Of a DNA stretch of 64,000 nucleotides, positions 1 to 8,004 are shown piece after piece. The stretch is taken from assembly GCF_003696365.1 (NCBI RefSeq), contig NZ_RFFM01000001.1:1379852-1443851 (forward strand), read 5' to 3'. The notes beneath the pieces are model-generated. The model was not told the origin of the DNA and made no database searches. It saw only the letters and a program-made list of their open reading frames with translations. Both the position numbers and the translations under genes were made by a program. Origin of the DNA: Stutzerimonas zhaodongensis (GTDB lineage Bacteria > Pseudomonadota > Gammaproteobacteria > Pseudomonadales > Pseudomonadaceae). The stretch's first letter is position 1. Each line of letters opens with the position of its first letter.

Positions 1-1362
1 GCCGAATACCTGTCCGGGGTTGATCGCCAGTTCGCGGTCCGGATACACCTCGGCCTCGGCCAGGCTCACACCCATCAGCGTCAAGCGATAGGCGTTGGGC
101 AGCAGGTCAAGGTTATCGCGGATGTGTACCGACGGCATCAGAAAGCCGAGGTCCTGGGAGAGCTTCTTGCGAACGCCCTTGATCCGCGCCAGCAGCTGGC
201 CGCCCTGGTTGCGATCGACCAACGGAATCAACCGGTAACCCACCTCGAGACCAACCATGTCCACCGGAGTCACGTCGTCCCAGCCAAGCTCTTTGGTTTC
301 CGCGGTGCGTTGAGCCGGAAGCAGTTCCTGTTGCTTTTGCACTTCCTGCTCGGCTTGCTTCTTGACCTGTTTCTGGCGATGCCAGATCCAGTAGGCGCCG
401 CCGGCAGCAACGGCGCCAAGGCCGATGAAGGACATATGCGGCATGCCGGGCACCAGGCCCATGGCGATCATGATGCCCGCGGCTACAGCCAGCGCTTTCG
501 GCGAGGCGAACATCTGGCGGTTGACCTGCTGGCCCATGTCTTCGGAGCTGGTGACGCGGGTCACCATGATGGCCGCAGCGGTCGACAGCAGCAGCGAAGG
601 GATCTGAGCCACAAGGCCGTCACCGATGGTCAGCAGCGCATAGACCTGGCCGGCTTCGCTGAAGCTCATGCCGTGCTGCGCCATGCCGATGCCGACACCG
701 CCGATGAGGTTGATGAACAGGATCAGCAGGCCGGCGATCGCATCACCACGTACGAACTTGCTGGCACCGTCCATCGATCCGTAGAAATCGGCCTCCGAGG
801 CGACTTCCACGCGGCGCAGCTTGGCTTCGGACTGGTCGATGAGACCGGCGTTGAGGTCGGCATCGATCGCCATCTGCTTGCCTGGCATTGCATCCAGGGT
901 AAAGCGTGCGCTGACTTCCGAGATACGTCCCGCACCCTTGGTCACAACCACGAAGTTGATGATCATCAGGATCGCGAAGACGACGATACCGACGACATAG
1001 TTGCCGCCGATCACCACATTACCGAAAGCTTCGATCACATGCCCGGCAGCTGAACCGCCCTCATGGCCGTTGATCAGTACCACCCGCGTCGATGCCACGT
1101 TCAGGGCAAGACGCATCAAGGTCGCGACCAGCAGAATCGTCGGAAACACCGCGAAGTCCAGCGGGCGCAGCGCATAGACGCTGACAAGCAGAACTACGAT
1201 CGACAGGGCGATGTTGAAGGTGAACAGCAGATCCAGCAGGAACGGCGGCACCGACAGCATCATCATGCCCATCATCACGAGCAACAGAAGCGGGACGCCC
1301 AGGTTGCCGCGCCCCGCGCCCGTCAGGCCGTTGCGAATATTGATGAGTTGCGTGCGATCCAC
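1..1362 (-). CDS. flhA: Flagellar biosynthesis protein FlhA (partial, C-terminus outside window)
   Basis: FlhA is the large inner-membrane subunit of the flagellar type III export gate; its cytoplasmic domain docks chaperone-substrate complexes. The first 454 residues are visible and the reading frame runs off the left edge; the family is about 700 residues long. The frame opens VDRTQLINIRNG from a GTG codon at 1362, followed by GRGNLGVPLLLL and a series of membrane segments. The conserved cytoplasmic loop is present (TKGAGRISEVSARF, then MPGKQMAIDADLNAG). The start is chosen because it matches the usual MDRTQLI opening of Pseudomonas FlhA. A -24/-12 type promoter lies about 60 bp upstream. 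It is divergent from sodC, so it is probably transcribed apart from fliL-flhB. Confidence 0.95.
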   Translation of the reverse strand, partial: MDRTQLINIRNGLTGAGRGNLGVPLLLLVMMGMMMLSVPPFLLDLLFTFNIALSIVVLLVSVYALRPLDFAVFPTILLVATLMRLALNVASTRVVLINGHEGGSAAGHVIEAFGNVVIGGNYVVGIVVFAILMIINFVVVTKGAGRISEVSARFTLDAMPGKQMAIDADLNAGLIDQSEAKLRRVEVASEADFYGSMDGASKFVRGDAIAGLLILFINLIGGVGIGMAQHGMSFSEAGQVYALLTIGDGLVAQIPSLLLSTAAAIMVTRVTSSEDMGQQVNRQMFASPKALAVAAGIMIAMGLVPGMPHMSFIGLGAVAAGGAYWIWHRQKQVKKQAEQEVQKQQELLPAQRTAETKELGWDDVTPVDMVGLEVGYRLIPLVDRNQGGQLLARIKGVRKKLSQDLGFLMPSVHIRDNLDLLPNAYRLTLMGVSLAEAEVYPDRELAINPGQVFG

Positions 1363-1420
1363 GTAGACCCCGACAGACAGAACCAAAGAATTGACGCAAA
1401 ACGCGTCCTGTCCGGGTTAT

Positions 1421-1437
1421 AGCAAGAAGGGGTCCAA
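1421..1437 (-). promoter_or_regulatory. Putative sigma54 (RpoN) promoter of flhA
   Basis: On the minus strand the sequence reads TTGGACCCCTTCTTGCT. GG and GC are separated by exactly 10 bases, the spacing required for -24/-12 recognition, and the -12 half TTGCT is consensus, while the -24 half (TGGACC against TGGCAC) is imperfect. The expected transcript start is near 1410, giving a leader of about 48 bases before the GTG. flhA is an RpoN/FleQ-dependent gene in P. aeruginosa, so the position fits. Confidence 0.6.
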
Positions 1438-1601
1438 CTTTGCGAAGCAAGCGAGGCCAGCGAGGTAGACCGGTGTGGATGCGCGCGAATCCGAACCGAC
1501 GGCACCCTCGGCAGTCTCACGGAGTGCGTCGTCGTCACGGCAAAATCGCGAGGCGACTCATCTGGCGGTGCGACCGCCATGGACAGTCACAGGAGTTACC
1601 C

Positions 1602-2123
1602 ATGAAACAGTGGATCATCGCGGCAATCGCCGGCTGCACGGTACTTGGCGTACAGGCGGAAACGCTGAACGTGAAGGTCAATTCAGTGAACGCCCAGGGC
1701 GTTGGCAATTCCGTTGGCACGGTCAAGATCGAAACGAACGAATACGGGCTGGTTTTCCGCCCAGAGCTGTCTGGCCTGGAGCCTGGCACTCATGGATTTC
1801 ATATTCATGCCAAGGGCAGCTGTGAACCCGAAGAGAAGGACGGTCAGCCAGTCCCTGCGGGCGCGGCAGGCGGACATTGGGATCCGAAGAACACTGGCAA
1901 GCACGGCGAACCCTGGGGCGACGGCCATCTGGGCGACCTTCCCGCGCTCATGGTCGGCAGCGACGGCAAAGCCACACAGCCGGTTCTGGCGCCACGCTTG
2001 AAGAGCCTGGGCGATATCAAGGGCCTGGCATTGATGGTTCACAAGGGCGGCGACAACCATTCCGATCACCCTGAACCGCTCGGTGGCGGGGGCGCTCGGG
2101 TTGCTTGTGGTCTGATCGAATAG
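1602..2123 (+). CDS. sodC: Periplasmic Cu,Zn superoxide dismutase
   Basis: SodC converts superoxide to hydrogen peroxide and oxygen in the periplasm. The 173-residue product starts with a signal peptide (about 19 residues, [19 protein letters not shown]). It carries the copper ligands in GFHIH (His67, His69) and His147, the bridging His92 in GGHWDP, and zinc-ligand candidates His101 and His110. Cysteines 74 and 169 can form the conserved disulphide. The ATG at 1602 is preceded by AGGAG at 1591-1595; an upstream in-frame extension lacks a signal peptide and is rejected. The gene faces away from flhA and towards flhB, an unexpected place for an antioxidant enzyme inside a flagellar cluster. Confidence 0.95.
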   Translation: MKQWIIAAIAGCTVLGVQAETLNVKVNSVNAQGVGNSVGTVKIETNEYGLVFRPELSGLEPGTHGFHIHAKGSCEPEEKDGQPVPAGAAGGHWDPKNTGKHGEPWGDGHLGDLPALMVGSDGKATQPVLAPRLKSLGDIKGLALMVHKGGDNHSDHPEPLGGGGARVACGLIE

Positions 2124-2311
2124 ATTTCCAGCATTCCTGCAAGCCAGGGCGGGCGAGCTCGCAGCGCGGCAAATCGCAATGCCGCGAGGTGAGTTCTACC
2201 GCCCTATCGTCTCATGGAAGCGGATCTCATCCGCCCTGCCCTGTCGCTCTCTTCTGAGACCGCTCACATCGCGCCATCGGCCGTAGGTTTGCCCGCCTTG
2301 GCGAAGCCCGC

Positions 2312-3448
2312 TTATTCATCCCGGCGAAGGTCTGGCGGGATCGGCAGATTGTTCAGCGGGTCAGGCCGCTTACCTTTACCGCTTCGATACTGGCGAAGTT
2401 GATACACGTAGGCCAGCACCTGAGCCACCGCCAGATAGAGCCCCGCAGGAATTTCCCGATCAAGCTCGGTTGAGTAGTACACCGCCCGTGCCAGCGCCGG
2501 GGATTCAAGGACGGTAACGCGATGCTCGTTAGCGATTTCGCGGATCTTCAAGGCAACGAAGTCTCCACCCTTGGCCACCAGCATAGGCGCGCCGCCCTTG
2601 CTGCCGTCGTACTTGAGCGCCACGGCGAAGTGGGTCGGGTTGGTGATGACCACGTCGGCCTCTGGCACGGCCTGCATCATCCGACGCTGAGCCGCGTCAC
2701 GCTGCAGTTGTCGAATACGCGATTTGACCTCGGGTTTGCCCTCGCTGTCCTTGTATTCGTCGCGTACCTCCTGCTTGGTCATCATCATCTTCTGCTTGTT
2801 GTCCCATAGCTGGAAAGGGACATCTACAACAGCGATTAGAATCAGCCCACAGGCCATCCAGAGCGCGCACCAGCCCACCACTTCGGCGCTGTGCATGATG
2901 GCAAGATCAAGGGGCTGTTTGGCAATCGACAGCAGATCGTCCTGATAGGCGCTGAGAACCGCCAACGCCACCGCCAGCACCACCAGGAACTTGCCCAAAG
3001 CCTTCAGCAGTTCCACTAGCGCCTTGGTGGAGAACATCCGTTTGAGGCCGGGGCCGGGATTCATGCGACTGGCCTTGGGGGCCATGGACTTTGCCGAAAA
3101 CAGCCAGCCGCCCAGAGATATCGGGCCGATGATGGACACGATCAACAGCACGATGAGCAGTGGCATGATGGCTTCCAGCGCGATCATGCCGCTGCTCATC
3201 AGTAGACGTACCATGGCCGACTCGTCCAGCACGGTTTCACGGCTGAGCTCGAAGCCGCCCTGCATGATAGCCATCAGGCTTCCAGCCAGGCTGCCGCCAG
3301 AGGCCAGCAAACCGCCGATGCCACCGAGCGTTACCGCCACCGTATTCAGCTCCTTGGAGCGGGCCAGCTGGCCCTTCTCACGCGATTCCCGAATACGTTT
3401 CTCGGTGGGTTCCTCGCTTTTATCGGCGCCACTTTCGCTTTCAGCCAT
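2312..3448 (-). CDS. flhB: Flagellar export apparatus protein FlhB
   Basis: FlhB is the substrate-specificity switch of the flagellar export gate, changing export from rod/hook to filament proteins when FliK reports hook completion. The 378-residue product has a charged N-terminus rich in EKR (EEPTEKRIRESREKGQ), four hydrophobic segments between residues 35 and 210, and a cytoplasmic domain with the autocleavage motif NPTH at residues 270-273. The ATG at 3448 follows a strong GGAGG. It is the last gene of the fliL-to-flhB series, separated from fliR by 36 bp. Downstream lie 188 bp and then the 3' end of sodC, convergent to it. Confidence 0.97.
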   Translation of the reverse strand: MAESESGADKSEEPTEKRIRESREKGQLARSKELNTVAVTLGGIGGLLASGGSLAGSLMAIMQGGFELSRETVLDESAMVRLLMSSGMIALEAIMPLLIVLLIVSIIGPISLGGWLFSAKSMAPKASRMNPGPGLKRMFSTKALVELLKALGKFLVVLAVALAVLSAYQDDLLSIAKQPLDLAIMHSAEVVGWCALWMACGLILIAVVDVPFQLWDNKQKMMMTKQEVRDEYKDSEGKPEVKSRIRQLQRDAAQRRMMQAVPEADVVITNPTHFAVALKYDGSKGGAPMLVAKGGDFVALKIREIANEHRVTVLESPALARAVYYSTELDREIPAGLYLAVAQVLAYVYQLRQYRSGKGKRPDPLNNLPIPPDLRRDE

Positions 3449-3484
3449 GGAGAGCCTCCGGCAACAGTAAGGAAAGGTTATGCA

Positions 3485-4264
3485 TCAGCGCAGACCTATC
3501 AGTTCGCGGAGCATTGCCAGCGCTTCGCTGACGAAAGTCTGGTACTGCGCAAGGATGTCGGCCATCCCTATCCAGACAATGATCAATCCAAGCACCAGCG
3601 TGAGCGGAAAGCCAATCGAGAAGATGTTCAACTGCGGCGCAGCACGTGTCATCAAACCGAAGGCAAGGTTGACCACCAGCAACGCGGTGATCGCAGGCAG
3701 TACCAGCAGCAGACCTGCACCCAGCACCCAACCGAGTTTGCCGGCGACCTCCCAGAAATGATTGGTGCCGACCAGCCAGCCGCCAATCGGCAGCGTAATG
3801 AAGCTCTCGGTGAGAATCTCCAGAACCACGAGATGCCCGTTGATGGCGAAAAACAGCAGGATCACCAGCATGTTGAAGAACTGGCCGATCACCGGGACCG
3901 AGACGCCATTGGCCGGGTCTACCATTGATGCGAAGCCCAAGCCCATCTGCATGGCAAGCAGCTGCCCGGATACGATGAAGACCTGAAAGAACAGCTGCAG
4001 CACGAAGCCCAGCATCACGCCAATCAGGATCTGTTCGGCGATCAGCACCAGCGCCTGTGCGCTCAGCGCCTCCACGACCGGTACCGGCGGCAACCCAGGG
4101 ACCAGCACCACTGAGATGGCGACCGCCAGATAAAGGCGAATGCGCATCGGCACCAGCTGGGTTCCGATGATGGGCATGCTCATCAGCAGCGCGGCGATGC
4201 GGAACAAGGGCAGCAGAAACTGCGCGACCCAGGCCCCGATCTGCGCATCGCTGAGCTCAAGCAC
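3485..4264 (-). CDS. fliR: Flagellar export apparatus protein FliR
   Basis: FliR is an integral membrane subunit of the export gate, assembling with FliP and FliQ into the FliP5Q4R1 pore. The 259-residue product is strongly hydrophobic with about six membrane segments and the family hallmarks MQMGLGFASMVDP and PALTALLVVN-like segments (here PAITALLVVNLAFG). The start is a GTG at 4264 preceded by GAGG. It lies 36 bp after fliQ in the order fliP-fliQ-fliR-flhB, which is conserved in most flagellated bacteria. Confidence 0.96.
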   Translation of the reverse strand: MLELSDAQIGAWVAQFLLPLFRIAALLMSMPIIGTQLVPMRIRLYLAVAISVVLVPGLPPVPVVEALSAQALVLIAEQILIGVMLGFVLQLFFQVFIVSGQLLAMQMGLGFASMVDPANGVSVPVIGQFFNMLVILLFFAINGHLVVLEILTESFITLPIGGWLVGTNHFWEVAGKLGWVLGAGLLLVLPAITALLVVNLAFGLMTRAAPQLNIFSIGFPLTLVLGLIIVWIGMADILAQYQTFVSEALAMLRELIGLR

Positions 4265-4300
4265 TGGCGCACGCCTCGCGCGAAGAATGGGCCATCGTCG

Positions 4301-4570
4301 TTAACCGATGATCATCGGAATGTTCTGGATCAGGCCTTCGGTGTACTCCATCAGCTCGCGGACCAGCCAGGGGCCGGCCCAGATCAGCGTCACCAGCATC
4401 ACCAAAAGACGCGGCAGGAAACTCAGAGTCTGTTCGTTGATCTGCGTAGCCGCCTGAAACATCGCTACCACCAACCCCACCAGCAAGCTCGGCACCACCA
4501 GGATTCCGACGATCATGGCCGTCATCCACAGGGCCTCACGGAACAGATCAACCGCGACTTCGGGTGTCAT
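4301..4570 (-). CDS. fliQ: Flagellar export apparatus protein FliQ
   Basis: FliQ is a small export gate subunit. The 89 residues are the usual family length and form two membrane hairpin segments (around residues 15-40 and 50-75). The N-terminus MTPEVAVDLFREALW and the motif AATQINEQTLSFLPRLL are typical. An ATG at 4570 follows a GGAGA ribosome binding site. It is co-transcribed with fliP (19 bp upstream) and fliR. Confidence 0.96.
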   Translation of the reverse strand: MTPEVAVDLFREALWMTAMIVGILVVPSLLVGLVVAMFQAATQINEQTLSFLPRLLVMLVTLIWAGPWLVRELMEYTEGLIQNIPMIIG

Positions 4571-4589
4571 GCGTGTCTCCCTTCAGCCG

Positions 4590-5366
4590 CTAGAGCGTGC
4601 CAAAACTGCTGGCGAGCGTACCGATGATCAAACCCCAGCCATCGACCAGCACGAACAACATGATTTTGAACGGCAGTGAAATGATCAATGGCGAAAGCAT
4701 CATCATGCCCATGGCCATCAGAACGCTGGCCACCACCATGTCGATGATCAGGAACGGAATGAAGATCATGAAGCCGATCTGAAAAGCAGTCTTCAGCTCA
4801 GATGTAACGAAGGCAGGAACCAGAATGGTCAGCGGCGCTGCATCCGGCGTCATGATATCGGTGCGGCGAGACAGCCGGACGAACAGTTCCAGGTCGCTCT
4901 CGCGGGTCTGGGCGAGCATGAAATTCTTCAGCGGGACCTCAGCGCGCGCGATTGCATCTGGCGCTGACAGTTGCTCGTTCAGATAAGGCTGGACGGCCTC
5001 ATTGTTGATACGTTCGAACACGGGCGCCATGATGAACAGCGTCAGGAAAATGGTCAGGCCGACAAGAATCTGGTTCGACGGGGTCTGCTGCAGACCCAGC
5101 GCCTGCCGAAGGATGGAAAACACGATGATGATTCGCGTGAAGCTGGTCATCAGCATGACGAACGCCGGAATGAAGCTCAGCGCCGTCATGATCAACAGGA
5201 TCTGCAGGCTGACCGAGTATTCCTGCTGACCTTCGGCGTCGGTACTCAAGGTGATCGCAGGGATCGACAGAGGATTGTCGCCCTGCATGAGCAGGCCGCC
5301 TGCGTCCTGCCCCACGGCGAACGGGGCGGCCAACACCAGAAGGACCGCCAACAACAATCGAAGCAT
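4590..5366 (-). CDS. fliP: Flagellar export apparatus protein FliP
   Basis: FliP forms the pentameric core of the export pore. The 258-residue product starts with a cleavable signal peptide ([19 protein letters not shown]), as known for FliP, then a membrane segment with [15 protein letters not shown], a periplasmic loop, and C-terminal membrane segments including [20 protein letters not shown]. The ATG overlaps the fliO stop by one base (TGATG at 5366), which suggests translational coupling. Confidence 0.97.
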   Translation of the reverse strand: MLRLLLAVLLVLAAPFAVGQDAGGLLMQGDNPLSIPAITLSTDAEGQQEYSVSLQILLIMTALSFIPAFVMLMTSFTRIIIVFSILRQALGLQQTPSNQILVGLTIFLTLFIMAPVFERINNEAVQPYLNEQLSAPDAIARAEVPLKNFMLAQTRESDLELFVRLSRRTDIMTPDAAPLTILVPAFVTSELKTAFQIGFMIFIPFLIIDMVVASVLMAMGMMMLSPLIISLPFKIMLFVLVDGWGLIIGTLASSFGTL

Positions 5367-5785
5367 CAGGGCTTGTCCTTCTGATCCCTGCCAAGCAACT
5401 CCATCAGGCGCTGGGCAAATTCCGGATTGGCGGGTTCGGCGTCCGGCAGATGAACCGGCTCCTTGAGCACATGCAACGGGGCGATGCGGCCAGCACTCAG
5501 CCCTAGCAGGACTTGTTCACTGCCGACCTGCACCAGGACCAGCCGCTCGCGCGGACCCAATGCATGACTGGAAATCAGCTTGATTGCCTGGTTGCTGCGG
5601 GGGTTGATCTGCTGCATCCGTCGCAACAACCAAGCCAGCAGAAAAATCAGGCCGATCACCAGCAACAGGCCAAATAGCAGCTTGGTCATCTGCGTGCCCA
5701 TTCCGGTGCTGTTCATGCTTGCCGCCGGTTCGGCCGCCATTGCCGGCAAAGCCAGCAATGGCGATAGGAAAGCCAGGATTCGCAT
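5366..5785 (-). CDS. fliO: Flagellar biosynthesis protein FliO
   Basis: FliO is an accessory membrane protein that stabilises FliP during export gate assembly. The 139-residue product has a hydrophobic signal-like N-terminus (about 18 residues), one clear membrane segment near residues 35-55 ([19 protein letters not shown]), and a cytoplasmic domain with [22 protein letters not shown], typical of FliO/FliZ. Sequence conservation in this family is low, so position between fliN and fliP adds strong support. It starts one base after the fliN stop codon. Confidence 0.93.
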   Translation of the reverse strand: MRILAFLSPLLALPAMAAEPAASMNSTGMGTQMTKLLFGLLLVIGLIFLLAWLLRRMQQINPRSNQAIKLISSHALGPRERLVLVQVGSEQVLLGLSAGRIAPLHVLKEPVHLPDAEPANPEFAQRLMELLGRDQKDKP

Positions 5786-5786
5786 C

Positions 5787-6257
5787 TCAGCGCAACTTCT
5801 TGATGCGTTCGCTCGGACTGATCACGTCCGTCAAACGAATGCCGAACTTCTCGTTCACCACCACCACTTCGCCGTGCGCGATCAAGGTCCCGTTGACCAG
5901 AACATCGAGCGGTTCGCCAGCCAGACGGTCAAGCTCGACCACCGAGCCCTGATTGAGCTGCAGGAGGTTGCGGATGCTGATCTCGGTACTGCCGACCTCC
6001 ATCGAGATCGAAACCGGGATATCCAGAATCACGTCCAGATTCGGGCCTTCGAGACCGGCCTGCAGGGGAGCGCCCCGCGGGCTGCTGCCAAACTCTTCCA
6101 GCGGCGCACGTGGCGGCGATGGTGCCGAGGCCGGCCCCTGATTCAACAAGGCGTCGATGTCGTCCTGACTGGTGTCGCCCGCCTCGGCCAGTGCCGAAGC
6201 CCATTCATCGGCCAGCGCCTGCTCTTCTGGGGATGTGTTTTCGTAATCGTCTGCCAT
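5787..6257 (-). CDS. fliN: Flagellar motor switch protein FliN
   Basis: FliN is part of the cytoplasmic C-ring that controls rotation direction and helps dock export cargo. The 156-residue product has an acidic, low-complexity N-terminal region (residues 1-70) and a C-terminal SpoA domain of about 80 residues (LDVILDIPVSISMEVGSTEI, LNQGSVVELDRLAGEPLDVLVNG, FGIRLTDVISPSERI). The extended N-terminus is usual in Pseudomonas. It lies between fliM and fliO in the same operon. Confidence 0.96.
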   Translation of the reverse strand: MADDYENTSPEEQALADEWASALAEAGDTSQDDIDALLNQGPASAPSPPRAPLEEFGSSPRGAPLQAGLEGPNLDVILDIPVSISMEVGSTEISIRNLLQLNQGSVVELDRLAGEPLDVLVNGTLIAHGEVVVVNEKFGIRLTDVISPSERIKKLR

Positions 6258-6297
6258 CGCTAATCCTCGACCGGCTGGTAATTGAATATTGGCTGAA

Positions 6298-7269
6298 TCA
6301 ACGAGGTCGCATGACCGACTCGAGCACCTGCAGGGCCAGGTTGCCCTTGTGCGCGCCCAACTTGACCTTGAAGGTCGGCATGCCGTTGGCGCGCATGATC
6401 ATGTCTTCGGGCATCTCCACCGGGATCACATCACCCGGCTGCATGTTAAGGATGTCGCGCAACTTGAGCTGACGCCGCACGACGGTCGAGCTGAGCGGAA
6501 CTTTCACGTCCAGCACGTCCTCACGCAACGCGTTGACCCAGCGCTCGTCCTGATCGCTGACGTCTGACTGGAAGCCGGCGTCGAGCATCTCGCGGATGGG
6601 CTCAATCATCGAGTACGGCATCGTCACATGGAAATCGCCGCCACCGCTTTCCAGCTCGATGTGGAAAGTGGACACCACCACCACTTCGCTAGGGCTGACG
6701 ATATTGGCCAGTGCAGGGTTCACTTCCGAATGCACGTACTCGAAGTTGACGTCTAGCACCGCATGCCAGGCTTCCTTCAGATCGATGAATGCCTGATCCA
6801 GCACCATGCGCACAACGCGCAGCTCGGTGGGTGTGAACTCTCGACCTTCGATCTTGGCGTGGCGACCGTCGCCACCAAAGAAGTTGTCTACCAGCTTGAA
6901 CACCAGTTTGGCATCGAGGATGAACAGCGATGTGCCGCGGAGCGGCTTGATTTTGACCAGGTTGAGGCTCGTGGGTACATACAGCGAATGCACGTACTCA
7001 CCGAACTTCATCACCTGCACGCCTCCCACCGAAACATCAGCGGAGCGGCGCAGGAGGTTGAACATGCTGATGCGGGTGTAACGGGCAAAACGCTCGTTGA
7101 CCATCTCCAGCGTGGGCATCCGCCCGCGGACGATCCGGTCCTGGCTGGTCAGGTCGTAACTCTTGATGCTGCCCGGTTCGGAATCGCTTTCGGTATCGAC
7201 CAGACCGTCGTCGACTCCATGCAGGAGCGCGTCGATCTCGTCTTGCGAGAGCAGGTCTTGAACAGCCAT
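6298..7269 (-). CDS. fliM: Flagellar motor switch protein FliM
   Basis: FliM is the C-ring subunit that binds phosphorylated CheY. The 323-residue product begins MAVQDLLSQDEIDALLHG, containing the conserved CheY-binding LSQDEIDALL peptide. A CheC-like middle domain follows (KFGEYVHSLYVPTSLNLVKI, FFGGDGRHAKIEGREFTPTE), and a C-terminal SpoA domain (LRDILNMQPGDVIPVEMPE). Start and length match other pseudomonads. It lies 12 bp after fliL. Confidence 0.97.
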   Translation of the reverse strand: MAVQDLLSQDEIDALLHGVDDGLVDTESDSEPGSIKSYDLTSQDRIVRGRMPTLEMVNERFARYTRISMFNLLRRSADVSVGGVQVMKFGEYVHSLYVPTSLNLVKIKPLRGTSLFILDAKLVFKLVDNFFGGDGRHAKIEGREFTPTELRVVRMVLDQAFIDLKEAWHAVLDVNFEYVHSEVNPALANIVSPSEVVVVSTFHIELESGGGDFHVTMPYSMIEPIREMLDAGFQSDVSDQDERWVNALREDVLDVKVPLSSTVVRRQLKLRDILNMQPGDVIPVEMPEDMIMRANGMPTFKVKLGAHKGNLALQVLESVMRPR

Positions 7270-7281
7270 CTACAACGACCC

Positions 7282-7812
7282 CTATTGCAATACGAAGTTG
7301 GTGAACAGTACTTGCTCTATCGCAAGCTTGCCGAGTTCCTTTTGCGCCAGCTCCTGGACACTAGCCGTTGCCTGCTGGCGGAGCATCTCCTGACCGACCG
7401 GCGTTGCCAGGCTGGCGAACTCCTGGCTGGAAAACAGCATAACCAGTTGATTGCGCAACAACGGCATGTGTTCCTTCAGCCCGTCGAGTGCTGCCTGATC
7501 ACGTGACATGAGCGCCACGCTGACCTGCATGTAGCGCTGACGGCCGCCGGCATTGGCAAAATTCACGATGAAGGCCGGTGCCAGGACTTCATAGATGGCA
7601 GCCTGCCGCTGAGGTGCAGCCGGCGTTGCAGCTGCCTCGTCAGCCGCGGGTTTCTCGCCCCCGCGTGACATGAAGTAGAAGGTCCCGCCAACCGACAATC
7701 CGATGGCCAGTAACAGGCCGATGACGATAAAGATGATCAGCTTGAGCTTGCCCTTCCCACCGCCCTCGGCGCCGGGACTCGCTACGTCTGGAGGTCCCTG
7801 TTTCTTTGCCAT
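7282..7812 (-). CDS. fliL: Flagellar basal body protein FliL
   Basis: FliL is a single-pass inner-membrane protein associated with stators at the basal body. The 176-residue product has a short basic cytoplasmic N-terminus, one membrane segment at about residues 24-46 (KLIIFIVIGLLLAIGLSVGG), an Ala/Pro-rich linker and a periplasmic domain ending AIEQVLFTNFVLQ, a typical FliL terminus. It is the first gene of the fliLMNOPQR-flhB operon; a near-perfect -24/-12 promoter lies 40-56 bp upstream and a terminator separates it from fliK. Confidence 0.96.
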   Translation of the reverse strand: MAKKQGPPDVASPGAEGGGKGKLKLIIFIVIGLLLAIGLSVGGTFYFMSRGGEKPAADEAAATPAAPQRQAAIYEVLAPAFIVNFANAGGRQRYMQVSVALMSRDQAALDGLKEHMPLLRNQLVMLFSSQEFASLATPVGQEMLRQQATASVQELAQKELGKLAIEQVLFTNFVLQ

Positions 7813-7851
7813 GCCAAATATCCGTCATCCCAAGGGTTATCACTCACATCG

Positions 7852-7868
7852 AGCAACTGCTGTGCCAA
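7852..7868 (-). promoter_or_regulatory. sigma54 (RpoN) promoter of the fliL operon
   Basis: The minus strand reads TTGGCACAGCAGTTGCT, a full match to the consensus TGGCAC-N5-TTGCT with GG and GC 10 bases apart. Transcription would start near 7841, about 29 bases before the fliL ATG. It lies between the fliK terminator and fliL, so the fliL operon has its own start. RpoN/FleQ control of fliL is established in P. aeruginosa. Confidence 0.88.
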
Positions 7869-7958
7869 AGTATCGACCAGGGCAAGATCGACGTAAACGA
7901 TTGCTGCAGGCAGCAGCCGTTTAGCAGACGAATAGTCCCAGCCCGACGGCGCTGCCGC

Positions 7959-7985
7959 AAAAAAAACCGGGCACGAAGCCCGGTT
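7959..7985 (-). terminator. Rho-independent terminator after fliK
   Basis: On the minus strand, directly after the fliK stop, ACCGGGC and GCCCGGT form a 7-bp perfect stem with a 5-base loop, followed by a run of eight T. This is a classic intrinsic terminator and separates the fliK transcript from fliL. Confidence 0.9.
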
Positions 7986-8004
7986 CTGGCCAGCCAGTCG
8001 GAAA

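Noticed and set aside
124..1053. 309-codon plus-strand frame at the left edge
   Set aside because: Complement of flhA; the minus strand gives a clear FlhA sequence.
2124..2311. Terminator between sodC and flhB
   Set aside because: Only a short CGCGGC/GCCGCG stem with a 10-base loop and no T-run; too weak to call.
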